Shown here piece after piece: positions 1 through 8,177 of a stretch of 64,000 bases of DNA. The number at the start of each line of letters is the position of its first letter. The first letter of the stretch is position 1. The notes under the pieces were generated by a model. That model saw nothing but the letters and a program-made list of their open reading frames with translations. It was not told where the DNA came from and did not search any database. Position numbers and translations under genes: made by a program. Location of the stretch: assembly GCF_014268595.2 (NCBI RefSeq), contig NZ_CP077091.1, forward strand, positions 1,634,501-1,698,500, read 5' to 3'. Origin of the DNA: Pseudomonas hamedanensis (GTDB lineage: Bacteria > Pseudomonadota > Gammaproteobacteria > Pseudomonadales > Pseudomonadaceae).

Positions 1-838
1 CTTCGGCTTGATGTTCATCTATCTGCCGATGCTGATCCTGGTCATTTACTCGTTCAACGCCTCAAAGCTGGTGACGGTCTGGGGCGGCTGGTCGGTGAAG
101 TGGTATGTCGGCCTGCTCGACAACACGCAACTGATGGGTTCGGTGGTGCGCTCACTGGAGATCGCCTGCTACACCGCGATTGCGGCGGTGGCGCTGGGTA
201 CGCTGGCGGCGTTCGTGCTGACCCGCGTGACGCGCTTCAAGGGCCGCACGCTGTTCGGGGGGCTGGTGACGGCGCCGTTGGTGATGCCTGAGGTGATTAC
301 CGGTCTGTCGTTGTTGCTGCTGTTCGTGGCGATGGCGCAGTTGATCGGCTGGCCGCAGGAACGTGGCATCGTGACGATCTGGATCGCACACACCACGTTT
401 TGTGCCGCTTATGTAGCAGTGGTGGTCTCCGCCCGTCTGCGGGAGCTGGACCTGTCGATCGAAGAAGCGGCGATGGATCTCGGCGCCAAACCGTTCAAGG
501 TGTTTTTCCTGATCACCATTCCGATGATCGCGCCGTCGCTGGCGGCAGGCGGGATGATGTCCTTCGCCCTCTCGCTGGACGACCTGGTGCTGGCGAGTTT
601 CGTTTCCGGGCCGGGTTCCACCACCCTGCCGATGGAAGTGTTCTCGGCGGTACGTCTGGGCGTCAAGCCTGAGATCAACGCCGTGGCCAGCCTGATTCTG
701 CTGGCGGTGTCGATGGTGACTTTCCTCGTCTGGTACTTCGGCCGTCAGGCAGAAGCCAACCGCAAGCGGGCGATTCAGGAAGCGATGGAGCAGACCGCAA
801 ACGAGTCGTGGCAGCCGCAACGTGCGGCGACCGCCTAA
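1..838 (+). CDS. potI: Putrescine ABC transporter permease PotI (5' truncated)
   Basis: Inner-membrane permease of a type I ABC importer for putrescine. The reading frame is already open at base 2, so the N-terminus lies outside the window. The visible part has several hydrophobic spans and the EAA cytoplasmic loop (EEAAMDLGAKPFKVFF), which contacts the ATPase. It closely resembles E. coli PotI as remembered, for example the ITGLSLLLLFVA and SLDDLVLASFVSGPG stretches. The likely partners, PotH and PotG, should lie upstream. The substrate-binding gene potF follows about 200 bp downstream on the same strand, separated by a REP-type inverted repeat. Substrate choice (putrescine versus another polyamine) is inferred from family. 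Confidence 0.93.
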   Translation, partial: FGLMFIYLPMLILVIYSFNASKLVTVWGGWSVKWYVGLLDNTQLMGSVVRSLEIACYTAIAAVALGTLAAFVLTRVTRFKGRTLFGGLVTAPLVMPEVITGLSLLLLFVAMAQLIGWPQERGIVTIWIAHTTFCAAYVAVVVSARLRELDLSIEEAAMDLGAKPFKVFFLITIPMIAPSLAAGGMMSFALSLDDLVLASFVSGPGSTTLPMEVFSAVRLGVKPEINAVASLILLAVSMVTFLVWYFGRQAEANRKRAIQEAMEQTANESWQPQRAATA

Positions 839-856
839 GCAACATTGATGAATAAC

Positions 857-977
857 TGTGGCGAGGGGATTCATCCCCGTTGGGCTGCGAAGCAGACCCA
901 GCAGTTCTACCTGAAAACTCTGTATTCGGGTTTTGCGACTGCTTCGCAGCCGAGCGGGGATAAATCCCCTCGCCACA
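857..977. repeat. REP-type inverted repeat pair (GTGGCGAGGGGATT family)
   Basis: Two arms in inverted orientation, TGTGGCGAGGGGATTCATCC on the left and its near-complement ending in CCCCTCGCCACA on the right, separated by about 75 bp. It sits between potI and potF, where it could form a long hairpin in the mRNA and lower or stabilise expression of one side. A related pair with the same GTGGCGAGGG outer arm lies at 62513-62644. Confidence 0.85.
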
Positions 978-1038
978 AGGTTTATGTGCACCGGGTTTTG
1001 GCTTTGTGTTTTTGAATAAGAAGAATGGAGTTGTACCG

Positions 1039-2136
1039 ATGAAAATGTTTGGCAGGACTCTGCTGATACTGTCCTTAACGGGCGCAATGGTCATGGGCGC
1101 CCAGGCCAACGACAAGGTGCTGCGTGTTTACAACTGGTCCGATTACATCGCGCCAGACACCGTGAAGAAGTTTGAAGACGAAACCGGCATCCGCGTGACC
1201 TACGACGTTTTCGACAGCAACGAAACCCTTGAGGCGCGCTTGCTGGCGGGCAAATCCGGTTACGACATTGTCGTGCCGTCGAACAGTTTTCTGGCCAAGC
1301 AGATCAAGGCCGGCGTTTACCAGCCGCTGGACAAATCAAAACTGCCGAACTGGAAGAATCTCAACCCGGTGCTGCTGAAAAACGCCGCCGCCAGCGATCC
1401 GGACAACGCCCATGCGTTCCCGTACATGTGGGGCTCGATCGGCATCGGTTTTAATCCGGCCAAGGTCAAGGAGGTGCTCGGCGCCAACGCCCCGACCAAT
1501 TCCTGGGACTTGCTGTTCAAACCCGAGAACGCTGAAAAGCTCAAAGCCTGCGGTATCAGTTTCCTCGATTCGCCGACCGAAATGCTCCCGGCCGCGCTGC
1601 ATTACCTGGGCTATCCGGTGAACGACAAGGACAAGGCCCACATCGCCGAAGCCGAAGCGCTGTTCATGAAGATCCGTCCCTACGTGGCGTATTTCCATTC
1701 CTCCAAGTACATCTCGGATCTGGCCAACGGCAACATCTGCGTGGCCGTCGGTTACTCCGGCGACGTGTTGCAGGCCAAGGCCCGCGCGGTGGAATCGGGC
1801 AACCACGTGGTGATCGACTACAGCATTCCCAAGGAAGGCGCCGGCAGCTTCTACGACATGGTCGCCATCCCGCGCGATGCGGCGAACGTCGACAATGCCT
1901 ATCTGTTCATGGATTTCCTGATGCGGCCTGACATCATCGCCGAAGTCACCAACAGCATCGGCTACAGCAACGCCAATGCCGCCGCGACGCCGTTGGTCGA
2001 TGAAGCGATCCGCAACGAGCCGGGCTCGTACCCGTCGCAAGCGGTGATGGCGACGCTGTATGCGGTGCCCGATCAGCCGATCGCTACGCAGCGGATCATG
2101 ACCCGGGGTTGGACCCGGGTGAAGCTCGGTAAATAA
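1039..2136 (+). CDS. potF: Putrescine-binding periplasmic protein PotF
   Basis: Periplasmic solute-binding protein of the polyamine ABC importer, 365 aa. The ATG at 1039 is chosen because a GGAG lies 8 bases upstream and the protein then starts with a clean Sec signal peptide ([20 protein letters not shown], cleaved near AQA-ND). The mature start [20 protein letters not shown] is the hallmark of the PotD/PotF family. Length matches the family (about 365-370 aa). It follows potI on the same strand, so the gene order places the binding protein last. An alternative start 33 bases upstream would destroy the signal peptide. Confidence 0.95.
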   Translation: MKMFGRTLLILSLTGAMVMGAQANDKVLRVYNWSDYIAPDTVKKFEDETGIRVTYDVFDSNETLEARLLAGKSGYDIVVPSNSFLAKQIKAGVYQPLDKSKLPNWKNLNPVLLKNAAASDPDNAHAFPYMWGSIGIGFNPAKVKEVLGANAPTNSWDLLFKPENAEKLKACGISFLDSPTEMLPAALHYLGYPVNDKDKAHIAEAEALFMKIRPYVAYFHSSKYISDLANGNICVAVGYSGDVLQAKARAVESGNHVVIDYSIPKEGAGSFYDMVAIPRDAANVDNAYLFMDFLMRPDIIAEVTNSIGYSNANAAATPLVDEAIRNEPGSYPSQAVMATLYAVPDQPIATQRIMTRGWTRVKLGK

Positions 2137-2160
2137 GCAAGCTAGTCAACGCCGATCGAC

Positions 2161-2269
2161 TGATCGTTCCCACGCTCCGCGTGGGAATGCCTCAATGGAC
2201 GCTCTGCGTCCGCTTTGGGACGCGGAGCGTCCCGGGCTGCATTTCCACGCGGAGCGTGGGAACGATCAG
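2161..2269. repeat. Inverted repeat, CGTTCCCACGCTCCGCGTGG family
   Basis: Arms beginning TGATCGTTCCCACGCTCCGC and ending in the complement GCGTGGGAACGATCA, with a second nested palindrome (GACGCTCTGCGTCC / GGACGCGGAGCGTCC) in the middle. Further copies occur at 40118-40221 and, decayed, at 57273-57345. It is a dispersed non-coding repeat after potF. Confidence 0.85.
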
Positions 2270-2271
2270 TG

Positions 2272-2384
2272 TGAGAATTTTCCGTTCACGCAGCGCCTTA
2301 CCACCGCTGCACTCTGCTCTGAACGGCCTCACCCGGCTCCCTCGGCTCGGGTGAATTTGCAGGCGCCTTCGTGCGCCTTTTTTT
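2272..2384 (+). ncRNA. Candidate small RNA or structured 3' UTR ending in an intrinsic terminator
   Basis: The stretch between the repeat after potF and the 3' end of thpR can fold into a CTCACCCG/CGGGTGA hairpin (about 2331-2354), followed by AGGCGC-CTTCGT-GCGCCT and a run of seven T (2361-2384). A -10-like CTGCACT sits at about 2309. No protein frame with a ribosome site fits. The element could be an independent sRNA or the folded tail of the potF transcript; I do not match it to a named sRNA family. Confidence 0.35.
2361..2384 (+). terminator. Intrinsic terminator after potF / candidate sRNA
   Basis: Six-base GC-rich stem AGGCGC/GCGCCT with a six-base loop, followed directly by TTTTTTT. 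The T-run lies on the plus strand, so it stops plus-strand transcripts; it does not serve thpR, which is on the opposite strand. Confidence 0.8.
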
Positions 2385-2390
2385 ATGCGG

Positions 2391-2930
2391 TCAGATCAGC
2401 GACCAGTCCTGCAACACCCGATAGCGCCCCTTGTGTGATTCGAACAAAGCGAAGCGTTCAGCGCGCAGCAAGAATTCCGGCGGTGTGCTTGCTTCCGGTT
2501 CCGCTGCTCGGAATTCGCGCGCCAGGGTCAGGTGCGGGCGGAACTCACGGGTGGACTCTTCAAAGCCGAATGGCAACATCGCCTGCTCCAGGGCGTAGAC
2601 CAGACGCAACAACGCCGGCGGTGCCTGCTCGGGTGCCAGCGATAAAACCCCCGCACGTTGCCAGACCTGTAAACGATCCAGCGCAACCCTCAACGCCTGC
2701 CCCGGCGTGCGCACGCTGCCAGCCGCTTCGCAGACGCCATGAATCTGCGCTAACGGCACCGCGCCGAGAAACAGCAGGGTCAGATGAAAATTGTCGGCCG
2801 GCACCGGTTTACCGCTTCGCAAACCCAACTGCGCACGCCATTGCGCAATCGCCTTGCGCTGAGCCGGCGGGCAGTCGAGGGCGAAAAACAGCCGCTTCGA
2901 CGGTTCGTCCCTGCGCACCTCATCCATCAT
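2391..2930 (-). CDS. thpR: RNA 2',3'-cyclic phosphodiesterase / 2'-5' RNA ligase
   Basis: Member of the 2H phosphoesterase superfamily (LigT/ThpR), 179 aa, cytoplasmic. Both catalytic HxTx signatures are present: FHLTLLFLG near residue 48 and RPHLTLAR near residue 134. These are the two histidines that hydrolyse 2',3'-cyclic phosphate ends or reversibly join 2'-5' RNA linkages. The length is usual for the family. The gene is alone on the minus strand, diverging from the small gene at 3037, and its physiological substrate is not shown by context. Confidence 0.93.
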   Translation of the reverse strand: MMDEVRRDEPSKRLFFALDCPPAQRKAIAQWRAQLGLRSGKPVPADNFHLTLLFLGAVPLAQIHGVCEAAGSVRTPGQALRVALDRLQVWQRAGVLSLAPEQAPPALLRLVYALEQAMLPFGFEESTREFRPHLTLAREFRAAEPEASTPPEFLLRAERFALFESHKGRYRVLQDWSLI

Positions 2931-2987
2931 CGCCCTGCCTCCTTCTCATTGTGATACGTGCGATTCTACACAGCCTGTTCTGACGAC

Positions 2988-3030
2988 TTGCGACAGGAAG
3001 CTATAGTTCAAGGATTGCCAATAACCGGAG
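2988..3030 (+). promoter_or_regulatory. Candidate promoter of the small gene at 3037
   Basis: GCTATAGTT at about 3000-3008 resembles the CTATACT -10 element favoured by sigma S/sigma 70 in Pseudomonas, and would start transcription about 25 bases before the ATG. There is no well-spaced -35, which is compatible with a sigma S promoter. The ribosome site CCGGAGG follows at about 3025-3031. Confidence 0.35.
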
Positions 3031-3036
3031 GCTGCC

Positions 3037-3231
3037 ATGCGCACAATCCTCAGCAAAGAACCCTGGTGGGCCCGGCCACCGCACCCCGGGCAGGACGAAA
3101 GCGAACTGGAATGGGGCTGGCTGGTGCACTACAGCGAGGGTGAACCCCGCTTTGAATTCGTGCGCGAGCGTCCAAGCGACGAGGACATTCGCCAGCGCAA
3201 AAGCTGCCGCATCACCCCCTCACCCGAGTGA
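3037..3231 (+). CDS. Small conserved-looking hypothetical protein
   Basis: 64 aa, soluble, no signal peptide and no domain I recognise. The start is supported by a good Shine-Dalgarno sequence (CCGGAGG, about 7 bases upstream) and a plausible -10 just before it. The protein is acidic and tryptophan-rich (EPWWARPP, ELEWGWLVHYSEGEPRFEF), which suggests a compact beta-rich fold. It is monocistronic, followed by a cluster of REP elements. Function unknown. Confidence 0.7.
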   Translation: MRTILSKEPWWARPPHPGQDESELEWGWLVHYSEGEPRFEFVRERPSDEDIRQRKSCRITPSPE

Positions 3232-3254
3232 ATACAGCCCGTGGACACTCATCC

Positions 3255-3412
3255 TGTGGGAGTGGGCTTGCCCACGAATGCAGTGCGTCAGATGGCAAAA
3301 AGGTGACTGATTCACCGCCTTCGCGAGCAAGCCCGCTCCCACAGGGTCTTGTTGTGTGATTACTGTTTCGGCAATCCACAGATCCTGTGGGAGTGGGGCT
3401 TGCCCGCGAAAG
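3255..3412. repeat. Cluster of three REP elements (GTGGGAGTGGGCTTGCCC family)
   Basis: Three copies of the common Pseudomonas REP: TGTGGGAGTGGGCTTGCCCA at about 3256, the inverted form TTCGCGAGCAAGCCCGCTCC at about 3322, and a third forward copy at about 3386. They fill the space between the convergent genes at 3037 and 3437. A single isolated copy also lies at 4600-4629. Confidence 0.85.
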
Positions 3413-3436
3413 CGGTGGTTCAGACACCGACTTCTT

Positions 3437-4519
3437 TCATTCTCCTTGCATGCCGGGTTCGATCGGTTGACTGATAGACTGCCCTGGGCGCCATTCGACA
3501 CGGTTCACCCCCAGCCCCACCGGTGACTCATCAGCCGCACCGAGACTGCGCTCGATGTGCCCGGCCATGTGCAGCGTGCCGGCCATGACCCCGGTCGTCG
3601 GGTTTTGCACCAGCTTCAGCCAGGCCTTGTCGAAGGTATTACCCAAGCTGCTGCGAATCAGCGCTTCGCTGTCGGGGCGGTCGTTGGCCTGGATAATTGC
3701 GCGAATACCGGCCACCCCCACTGAGATCATCGCCCCGGCGAGCTTTCCCGCGGCAGCGGCTACTGCGCTGGCCGCGCCGCGCGGGGCCATTTCCGCTTCG
3801 ATGCGCTGGCTGGCGCGCTTGGCGACCGGGGCCATCGCCGCATCGGTAGAGGAAATGCCCTTGGCGCCGCCGTCGGTGTGGATCTTGTCAATCAGCGCGG
3901 CATAGGCCGGCAGGGTGTTCAGCGGCTCGGTGCTGATCACCTTGAACAAGGAAGCGTCGCGCGCAGGCGGCGGCCCAAGGGCGATGGCGGGAATCTTCTG
4001 CAAGCGCCCGTTGAGTTGCGCCACCGGCACGCCATGGCGCTGGGCGATGAGCGGCATCTGCTGCGCCATCAGTTGCGCATAGAACGCCGTGGCCTGGGCA
4101 AGAATCGCATCCGGATCGATCTCTACAGCGACGGGGGCCAGCACTCTTTCCTGATATTGCTCAAGCAGATACGCCGCCAGCCGTTTCGCCGAAGCGTCCT
4201 GCTCGCCGCCGGCGCTGATCGTGTACCAACTGACCTTCATCGACAGCCATTCCTGGGTCCAGTAGCTGCTGAACCACGGGATGAAATTTTCTTCAGTTTG
4301 CTGATAGACCCGCGTGCGCCAATGTTCCATCGAACCACGGGCGAACAGCTTGACCTGCTCGGTGGCCTGCTGCGAGGCGCTGAGGATGTCGCGGTCGATT
4401 TGCTGCCAGGTTTGCGGTGACACCACCACAGTTTGCGGCGCACTCACCGGCGCCCGGGCCGAAGAGGCGCAGCCGGCCAGCAGAAACAGTGCGACGACGA
4501 CCAGCGCGCGGGGGTTCAC
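3437..4519 (-). CDS. Putative outer-membrane or periplasmic lipoprotein
   Basis: 360 aa with a lipoprotein signal (LFLLAGC, lipidated Cys17). The body is predicted mostly helical and contains an Ala/Gly-rich hydrophobic stretch at about residues 245-275 (AASAVAAAAGKLAGAMISVG) that could insert into or cross a membrane. I recognise no catalytic motif. Conserved tryptophans cluster in the first 100 residues (WQQ, HWRTRVYQQTEENFIPWFSSYW). It stands alone, flanked by REP elements. Function unknown; a role in the envelope is inferred only from the lipobox. Confidence 0.85.
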   Translation of the reverse strand: MNPRALVVVALFLLAGCASSARAPVSAPQTVVVSPQTWQQIDRDILSASQQATEQVKLFARGSMEHWRTRVYQQTEENFIPWFSSYWTQEWLSMKVSWYTISAGGEQDASAKRLAAYLLEQYQERVLAPVAVEIDPDAILAQATAFYAQLMAQQMPLIAQRHGVPVAQLNGRLQKIPAIALGPPPARDASLFKVISTEPLNTLPAYAALIDKIHTDGGAKGISSTDAAMAPVAKRASQRIEAEMAPRGAASAVAAAAGKLAGAMISVGVAGIRAIIQANDRPDSEALIRSSLGNTFDKAWLKLVQNPTTGVMAGTLHMAGHIERSLGAADESPVGLGVNRVEWRPGQSISQPIEPGMQGE

Positions 4520-4599
4520 GGTGGCGGTGTCCTTTGGATGAGGGAGATGCAGGTTTGAGTATAGGTGGGTCAGTAAAAGGTGATGGTCGATGCAGCGGC

Positions 4600-4629
4600 C
4601 TCTTCGCGAGCAGGCTCGCTCCCACAGGG
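4600..4629. repeat. Single REP element
   Basis: One unpaired arm, TTCGCGAGCAGGCTCGCTCC followed by CACAGGG, between the lipoprotein at 3437 and the small gene at 4740. Confidence 0.75.
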
Positions 4630-4739
4630 ATCTTCGCTAACCATCACTGTTGTCGATATCCACCATCGCCACGATTGCCTTCCGCCCATCGTTCATGAAA
4701 GGCACGATTAGCTCATCCGACACACAACGAGGCGTTCAC

Positions 4740-5018
4740 ATGAAGATGCATACCCCAATCACCCTCTGCGTGAGTTTCCCGGTGTTCGGCAGCAACTACT
4801 ACGAACAGCATGTGGTGAACCGCAAGGTGCCGACCCTGGTGTTCAACGAAGATTTCGAAGATCTGCTGATGCCCGCCGCGAGCAATCATTTCAGCAATGA
4901 AGTGGTCGGCCTCAACGATCAGTTCCGCTTTCTGAGCGACATCCTCGCCACCCATTTGCTGGACATCGAGGCCGCCGTGCCTGCGCGATCCAGCGTCCGG
5001 GCGAGCGCTCGTTTTTAA
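4740..5018 (+). CDS. Small hypothetical protein
   Basis: 92 aa from the ATG at 4740, preceded by CGAGG about 8 bases upstream; a longer frame from 4650 lacks a ribosome site. The protein contains no signal peptide or recognised motif (MKMHTPITLCVSFPVFGSNY). It is mildly acidic, with a hydrophobic C-terminal half. It ends just before a strong bidirectional terminator shared with the opposing small lipoprotein gene. Function unknown. Confidence 0.65.
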   Translation: MKMHTPITLCVSFPVFGSNYYEQHVVNRKVPTLVFNEDFEDLLMPAASNHFSNEVVGLNDQFRFLSDILATHLLDIEAAVPARSSVRASARF

Positions 5019-5023
5019 CCGTT

Positions 5024-5059
5024 GAGGGCGTTCCCCTTTCGGATGAACGCCCTCTTTTT
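5024..5059. terminator. Bidirectional intrinsic terminator
   Basis: Stem GAGGGCGTTC/GAACGCCCTC with a short loop and a T-run on the plus strand. It lies between the convergent genes at 4740 and 5067 and can serve the plus-strand gene strongly and the minus-strand gene more weakly. Confidence 0.8.
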
Positions 5060-5066
5060 CATTCAA

Positions 5067-5273
5067 TCAGTCATCGTCGCGATCACGGTAATAACGACGC
5101 CCGTCGCGGCGATCGTCATCGCGGTCATCCCAGCGCCGGTCATGATCGTAATAGCGGCCATGATCACGGTCGTAATGCCGGCCATGCCGGTGGTCATCAT
5201 CAAAGTCTGCAATACAGCCGCCGAGCAGTACGGCGGCGCAAACGGTCAGCAGCATCGTTGTCGCGCGCTTCAT
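5067..5273 (-). CDS. Small Asp/Arg/His-rich lipoprotein
   Basis: 68 aa with a lipobox (LLGGC, Cys20). The mature 48 residues are almost entirely D, R, H and Y in alternating clusters (for example HYDRDHGRYYDHDRRWDDRD). This low-complexity, highly charged tail could bind metal ions or anionic surfaces, or be disordered; that is inference. It diverges from the permease at 5517. Confidence 0.7.
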   Translation of the reverse strand: MKRATTMLLTVCAAVLLGGCIADFDDDHRHGRHYDRDHGRYYDHDRRWDDRDDDRRDGRRYYRDRDDD

Positions 5274-5372
5274 TCAACACTTCCCTAAAACCAAGGTCTT
5301 GACGACGGAAATCGCCGCGCTGCCCGTGTCTTCGAAACACGCTGCGCGCAGCCGCAGATACGACCGGGCAAT

Positions 5373-5403
5373 CGGTCGATGATTCAGTGGCCACTATCGA
5401 CCG
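5373..5403. promoter_or_regulatory. Dyad upstream of the lactate permease
   Basis: Inverted repeat CGGTCGAT-N15-ATCGACCG, enclosing a perfect 10-bp palindrome AGTGGCCACT (5386-5395). It lies in the divergent region between the small lipoprotein and the permease, about 115 bp before the permease start, so it is a candidate regulator site. It does not match the LldR consensus I know. Confidence 0.3.
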
Positions 5404-5516
5404 TTTGTCGCCCCGCCTGCGCTGACCGAACAGCGGCGAAATGCCTCCTATACTGCTTGCAACCAACCCCCACGCAACGGATCTGCGCCCTCAATAACAA
5501 CAAGCAGAGGTGGACC

Positions 5517-7268
5517 ATGGTCTGGCAGCAAATTTATGACCCGTTCGGCAACCCGGTGCTCTCCACATTGATGGCCGCCGTGCCGGTGGTGGTGATGCTC
5601 GCGGCACTGGCGTTTTTTCACGTCAAGGCGCATCTGGCAGCGTTGCTGGCGCTGGCTTCAGCGTTGCTCATTTCGATCTTTGCCTTCGACATGCCGGCGG
5701 GCATGGCCGGTTCGGCGGCGTTGTTCGGCGCGGCGAATGGCTTGCTGCCGATCGGCTGGATCGTCCTTAACATCATCTTTTTGCATCGCCTGACCACCGA
5801 GAACGGTTCGTTCAAAGTGCTGCAGGACTCTCTGGCGCGCATCACCGATGACCGCCGCTTGCAGCTGTTGCTGATCGCCTTCTGCTTCGGCGCGTTCTTC
5901 GAAGGCGCGGCGGGCTTCGGCACCCCGGTGGCGGTGACCGGGGCGATTCTGATCGGCCTGGGTTTTTCGCCGCTGGCGGCATCAGGCCTGGCGCTGATCG
6001 CCAACACCGCGCCGGTCGCGTTTGGTGCGCTGGGCACGCCGATCATCACCTTGGCCAAAGTCACCGGGCTGGACGAAATGGAGCTGTCGATGATGGTCGG
6101 GCGGCAGTTGCCATTCTTCTCGGTGCTGGTGCCGTTCTGGTTGATCTGGGCCTTTGCCGGGTGGCGCAAGATGCTTGAGGTGTGGCCGGCGATTCTGGTG
6201 GCCGGCGTCAGTTTCGCCATCCCGCAATTCGTCGTGTCGAACTACCACGGGCCGATGCTGGTGGATGTGATCGCCGCGCTGATTTCCATGGCCTGCCTGA
6301 CGCTGTTCTTGAAAGTCTGGAAACCGGCGACCATTCACACCTCGGCGGCGTTGTCCGGCCGCGTCGACAATTCAAAGGTTGATGAAGAAAACATCACCGC
6401 CAGCGCCGCATTCAGCGATCAGGCGCGCCCCGCGGTGATGCGCGCGTGGATGCCGTGGATCATCCTCACCGTGTTCGTGTTTGCCTGGGGCACCCAGGGT
6501 TTCAAAAACATGTTCGATACGCGCCCGGTGATTGATCCGGTCACGCAGTCGGCCAAGCTTGATGCGCACGGCAAACCCATGCGCGAGGCCAATCCGCTCT
6601 TCGCCCCCGCAGTGACCTTTACCAGCCTGCACCTGCAAATCGAAAAAGTCCCGCCAGTGGTCGCGGCTCCGAAAGCCGAGGAAGCGGTGTACAAATTCAC
6701 TTGGCTGACCGCGACCGGCAGCGGGATTTTGCTGGCGGCGATCGTTGGCGGCTTGCTGATGGGCTATTCGATCCCGCAGTTGATCAGGCAGTACCTGCGC
6801 ACGTTGTGGGTGGTGCGGTTTTCGCTGATTACCATTGCGGCGATGCTTGCGCTGGGCTTCCTCACGCGGTATTCGGGGCTGGACGCGACGATGGGGCTGG
6901 CGTTCGCCGCGACGGGGATTTTCTACCCGATGTTCGGCACCCTGCTCGGCTGGCTCGGGGTGGCACTGACCGGTTCCGATACCGCGTCGAACGTGCTGTT
7001 CGGCGGCTTGCAACGGGTGACCTCGGAACAGCTCGGGATCAGCCCGGTGCTGATGGCGGCAGCGAACAGTTCCGGCGGGGTGATGGGCAAAATGGTCGAC
7101 GCGCAATCCATCGTCGTCGCCTCCACCGCGACCCGCTGGTACGGGCATGAGGGCGAGATTCTGCGTTACGTGTTCTTCCACTCCATCGTGCTGGCGATCC
7201 TGGTTGGCGGGCTGGTGACATTGCAGGCGTATGTGCCGCCGTTTACTTCGATGGTGGTAGGGCATTAA
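5517..7268 (+). CDS. lldP: L-lactate/glycolate permease (LctP family)
   Basis: 583 aa polytopic inner-membrane symporter of the lactate permease family, with a dozen or more hydrophobic spans. The ATG at 5517 has GAGGTGG just upstream and gives the family's typical N-terminus (MVWQQIYDPFGNPVLSTLMA). Conserved signatures include AFCFGAFFEGAAGFGTPVAV near residue 125 and GVALTGSDTASNVLFGGLQ near residue 485. Length agrees with LldP/GlcA. No lactate dehydrogenase or lldR gene is adjacent, so lactate versus glycolate cannot be decided here; the glcD gene at the end of the window is 55 kb away. Confidence 0.9.
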   Translation: MVWQQIYDPFGNPVLSTLMAAVPVVVMLAALAFFHVKAHLAALLALASALLISIFAFDMPAGMAGSAALFGAANGLLPIGWIVLNIIFLHRLTTENGSFKVLQDSLARITDDRRLQLLLIAFCFGAFFEGAAGFGTPVAVTGAILIGLGFSPLAASGLALIANTAPVAFGALGTPIITLAKVTGLDEMELSMMVGRQLPFFSVLVPFWLIWAFAGWRKMLEVWPAILVAGVSFAIPQFVVSNYHGPMLVDVIAALISMACLTLFLKVWKPATIHTSAALSGRVDNSKVDEENITASAAFSDQARPAVMRAWMPWIILTVFVFAWGTQGFKNMFDTRPVIDPVTQSAKLDAHGKPMREANPLFAPAVTFTSLHLQIEKVPPVVAAPKAEEAVYKFTWLTATGSGILLAAIVGGLLMGYSIPQLIRQYLRTLWVVRFSLITIAAMLALGFLTRYSGLDATMGLAFAATGIFYPMFGTLLGWLGVALTGSDTASNVLFGGLQRVTSEQLGISPVLMAAANSSGGVMGKMVDAQSIVVASTATRWYGHEGEILRYVFFHSIVLAILVGGLVTLQAYVPPFTSMVVGH

Positions 7269-7287
7269 CTGGAGAAACACATCTCCA

Positions 7288-7379
7288 CTGTAGGAGCGAG
7301 CCTGCTCGCGATAGCGGTGTGTCAGTCAAATCAATATCAACTGACAGACGGCTATCGCGAGCAGGCTCACGCCTACAGG
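7288..7379. repeat. REPIN-like inverted pair (CTGTAGGAGCGAGCCTGCTC family)
   Basis: Two REP arms in inverted orientation with a spacer that itself holds TGTCAGT/ACTGACA. Similar pairs with the same arms occur at 27790, 39051, 43053 and 58737. Confidence 0.85.
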
Positions 7380-7553
7380 GGGTTTGTGTTGTTTTGAAGA
7401 TTGATGAATCCAGCACATAACCCTTTAGCGCAAATCCGACAAAACCTTTTCCCCTCTCCGGCGGTCACTCCCTAATGAGACTGGCATGCATGCCGGCGCG
7501 CCCCTTTGGGCCTTTTTGCAATCCTGCCGCCCGATGAGACAAGGAATCGAATC

Positions 7554-8177
7554 ATGCCGATTTCCCGACGCAACTTCATGATCCTCGGCGCCGTAACCGC
7601 GACGGCGTTCGCAATGCCTCCTTTCATCAGCCTCAAGGCCTACGCGGCCAGTCTGGAGCAACCGGCCATGAGCAAAGTCACCCTGCACGTCAACGGTAAA
7701 CCGCAAACGCTGGATGTCGACAACCGCACCACCCTGCTCGACGCCCTGCGCGAACACCTGCACCTGACCGGCACCAAGAAAGGCTGCGACCACGGCCAGT
7801 GCGGCGCCTGCACGGTGATCGCCGACGGGCGGCGGATCAATGCCTGCCTGACCCTGGCGGTCATGCACGAGGGCAGCGAGGTCACCACCATTGAAGGCCT
7901 CGGCATGCCGGACAAACTGCATCCGATGCAAGCCGCATTCATCAAGCACGACGGTTATCAATGCGGCTATTGCACGCCGGGGCAGATCTGCTCGGCGGTC
8001 GCCGTGCTCAAGGAAATCCGCGACGGCATTCCCAGCCACGTCAGCCCGAGCCTGACCGAGCCGCCGAAGCTGATCGCCGCCGAATTGCAGGAGCGCATGA
8101 GCGGCAACATCTGCCGCTGCGGCGCTTACTCGAACATCATCGAAGCCATCACTGAAGTCGCGGAGGTGCCGGCATGA
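7554..8177 (+). CDS. paoA: Periplasmic aldehyde oxidoreductase, [2Fe-2S] subunit
   Basis: 207 aa iron-sulfur subunit of the xanthine-oxidase-family aldehyde dehydrogenase PaoABC, which oxidises a range of aldehydes (aromatic ones well) in the periplasm. The N-terminus carries a Tat signal (SRRNFMILG) that exports the folded complex. Eight cluster ligands are visible: Cys78, 83, 86 and 98 (plant-ferredoxin-type cluster) and Cys137, 140, 187 and 189 (second cluster). The start at 7554 has AAGGAA upstream and begins just before the Tat motif. Its stop overlaps the start of paoB by 4 bases. Confidence 0.93.
   Translation: MPISRRNFMILGAVTATAFAMPPFISLKAYAASLEQPAMSKVTLHVNGKPQTLDVDNRTTLLDALREHLHLTGTKKGCDHGQCGACTVIADGRRINACLTLAVMHEGSEVTTIEGLGMPDKLHPMQAAFIKHDGYQCGYCTPGQICSAVAVLKEIRDGIPSHVSPSLTEPPKLIAAELQERMSGNICRCGAYSNIIEAITEVAEVPA

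Noticed and set aside
2195..2983. 262-residue plus-strand frame covering thpR
   Set aside because: Begins inside a REP-type repeat, crosses a terminator and is antisense to thpR, which has both HxTx motifs.
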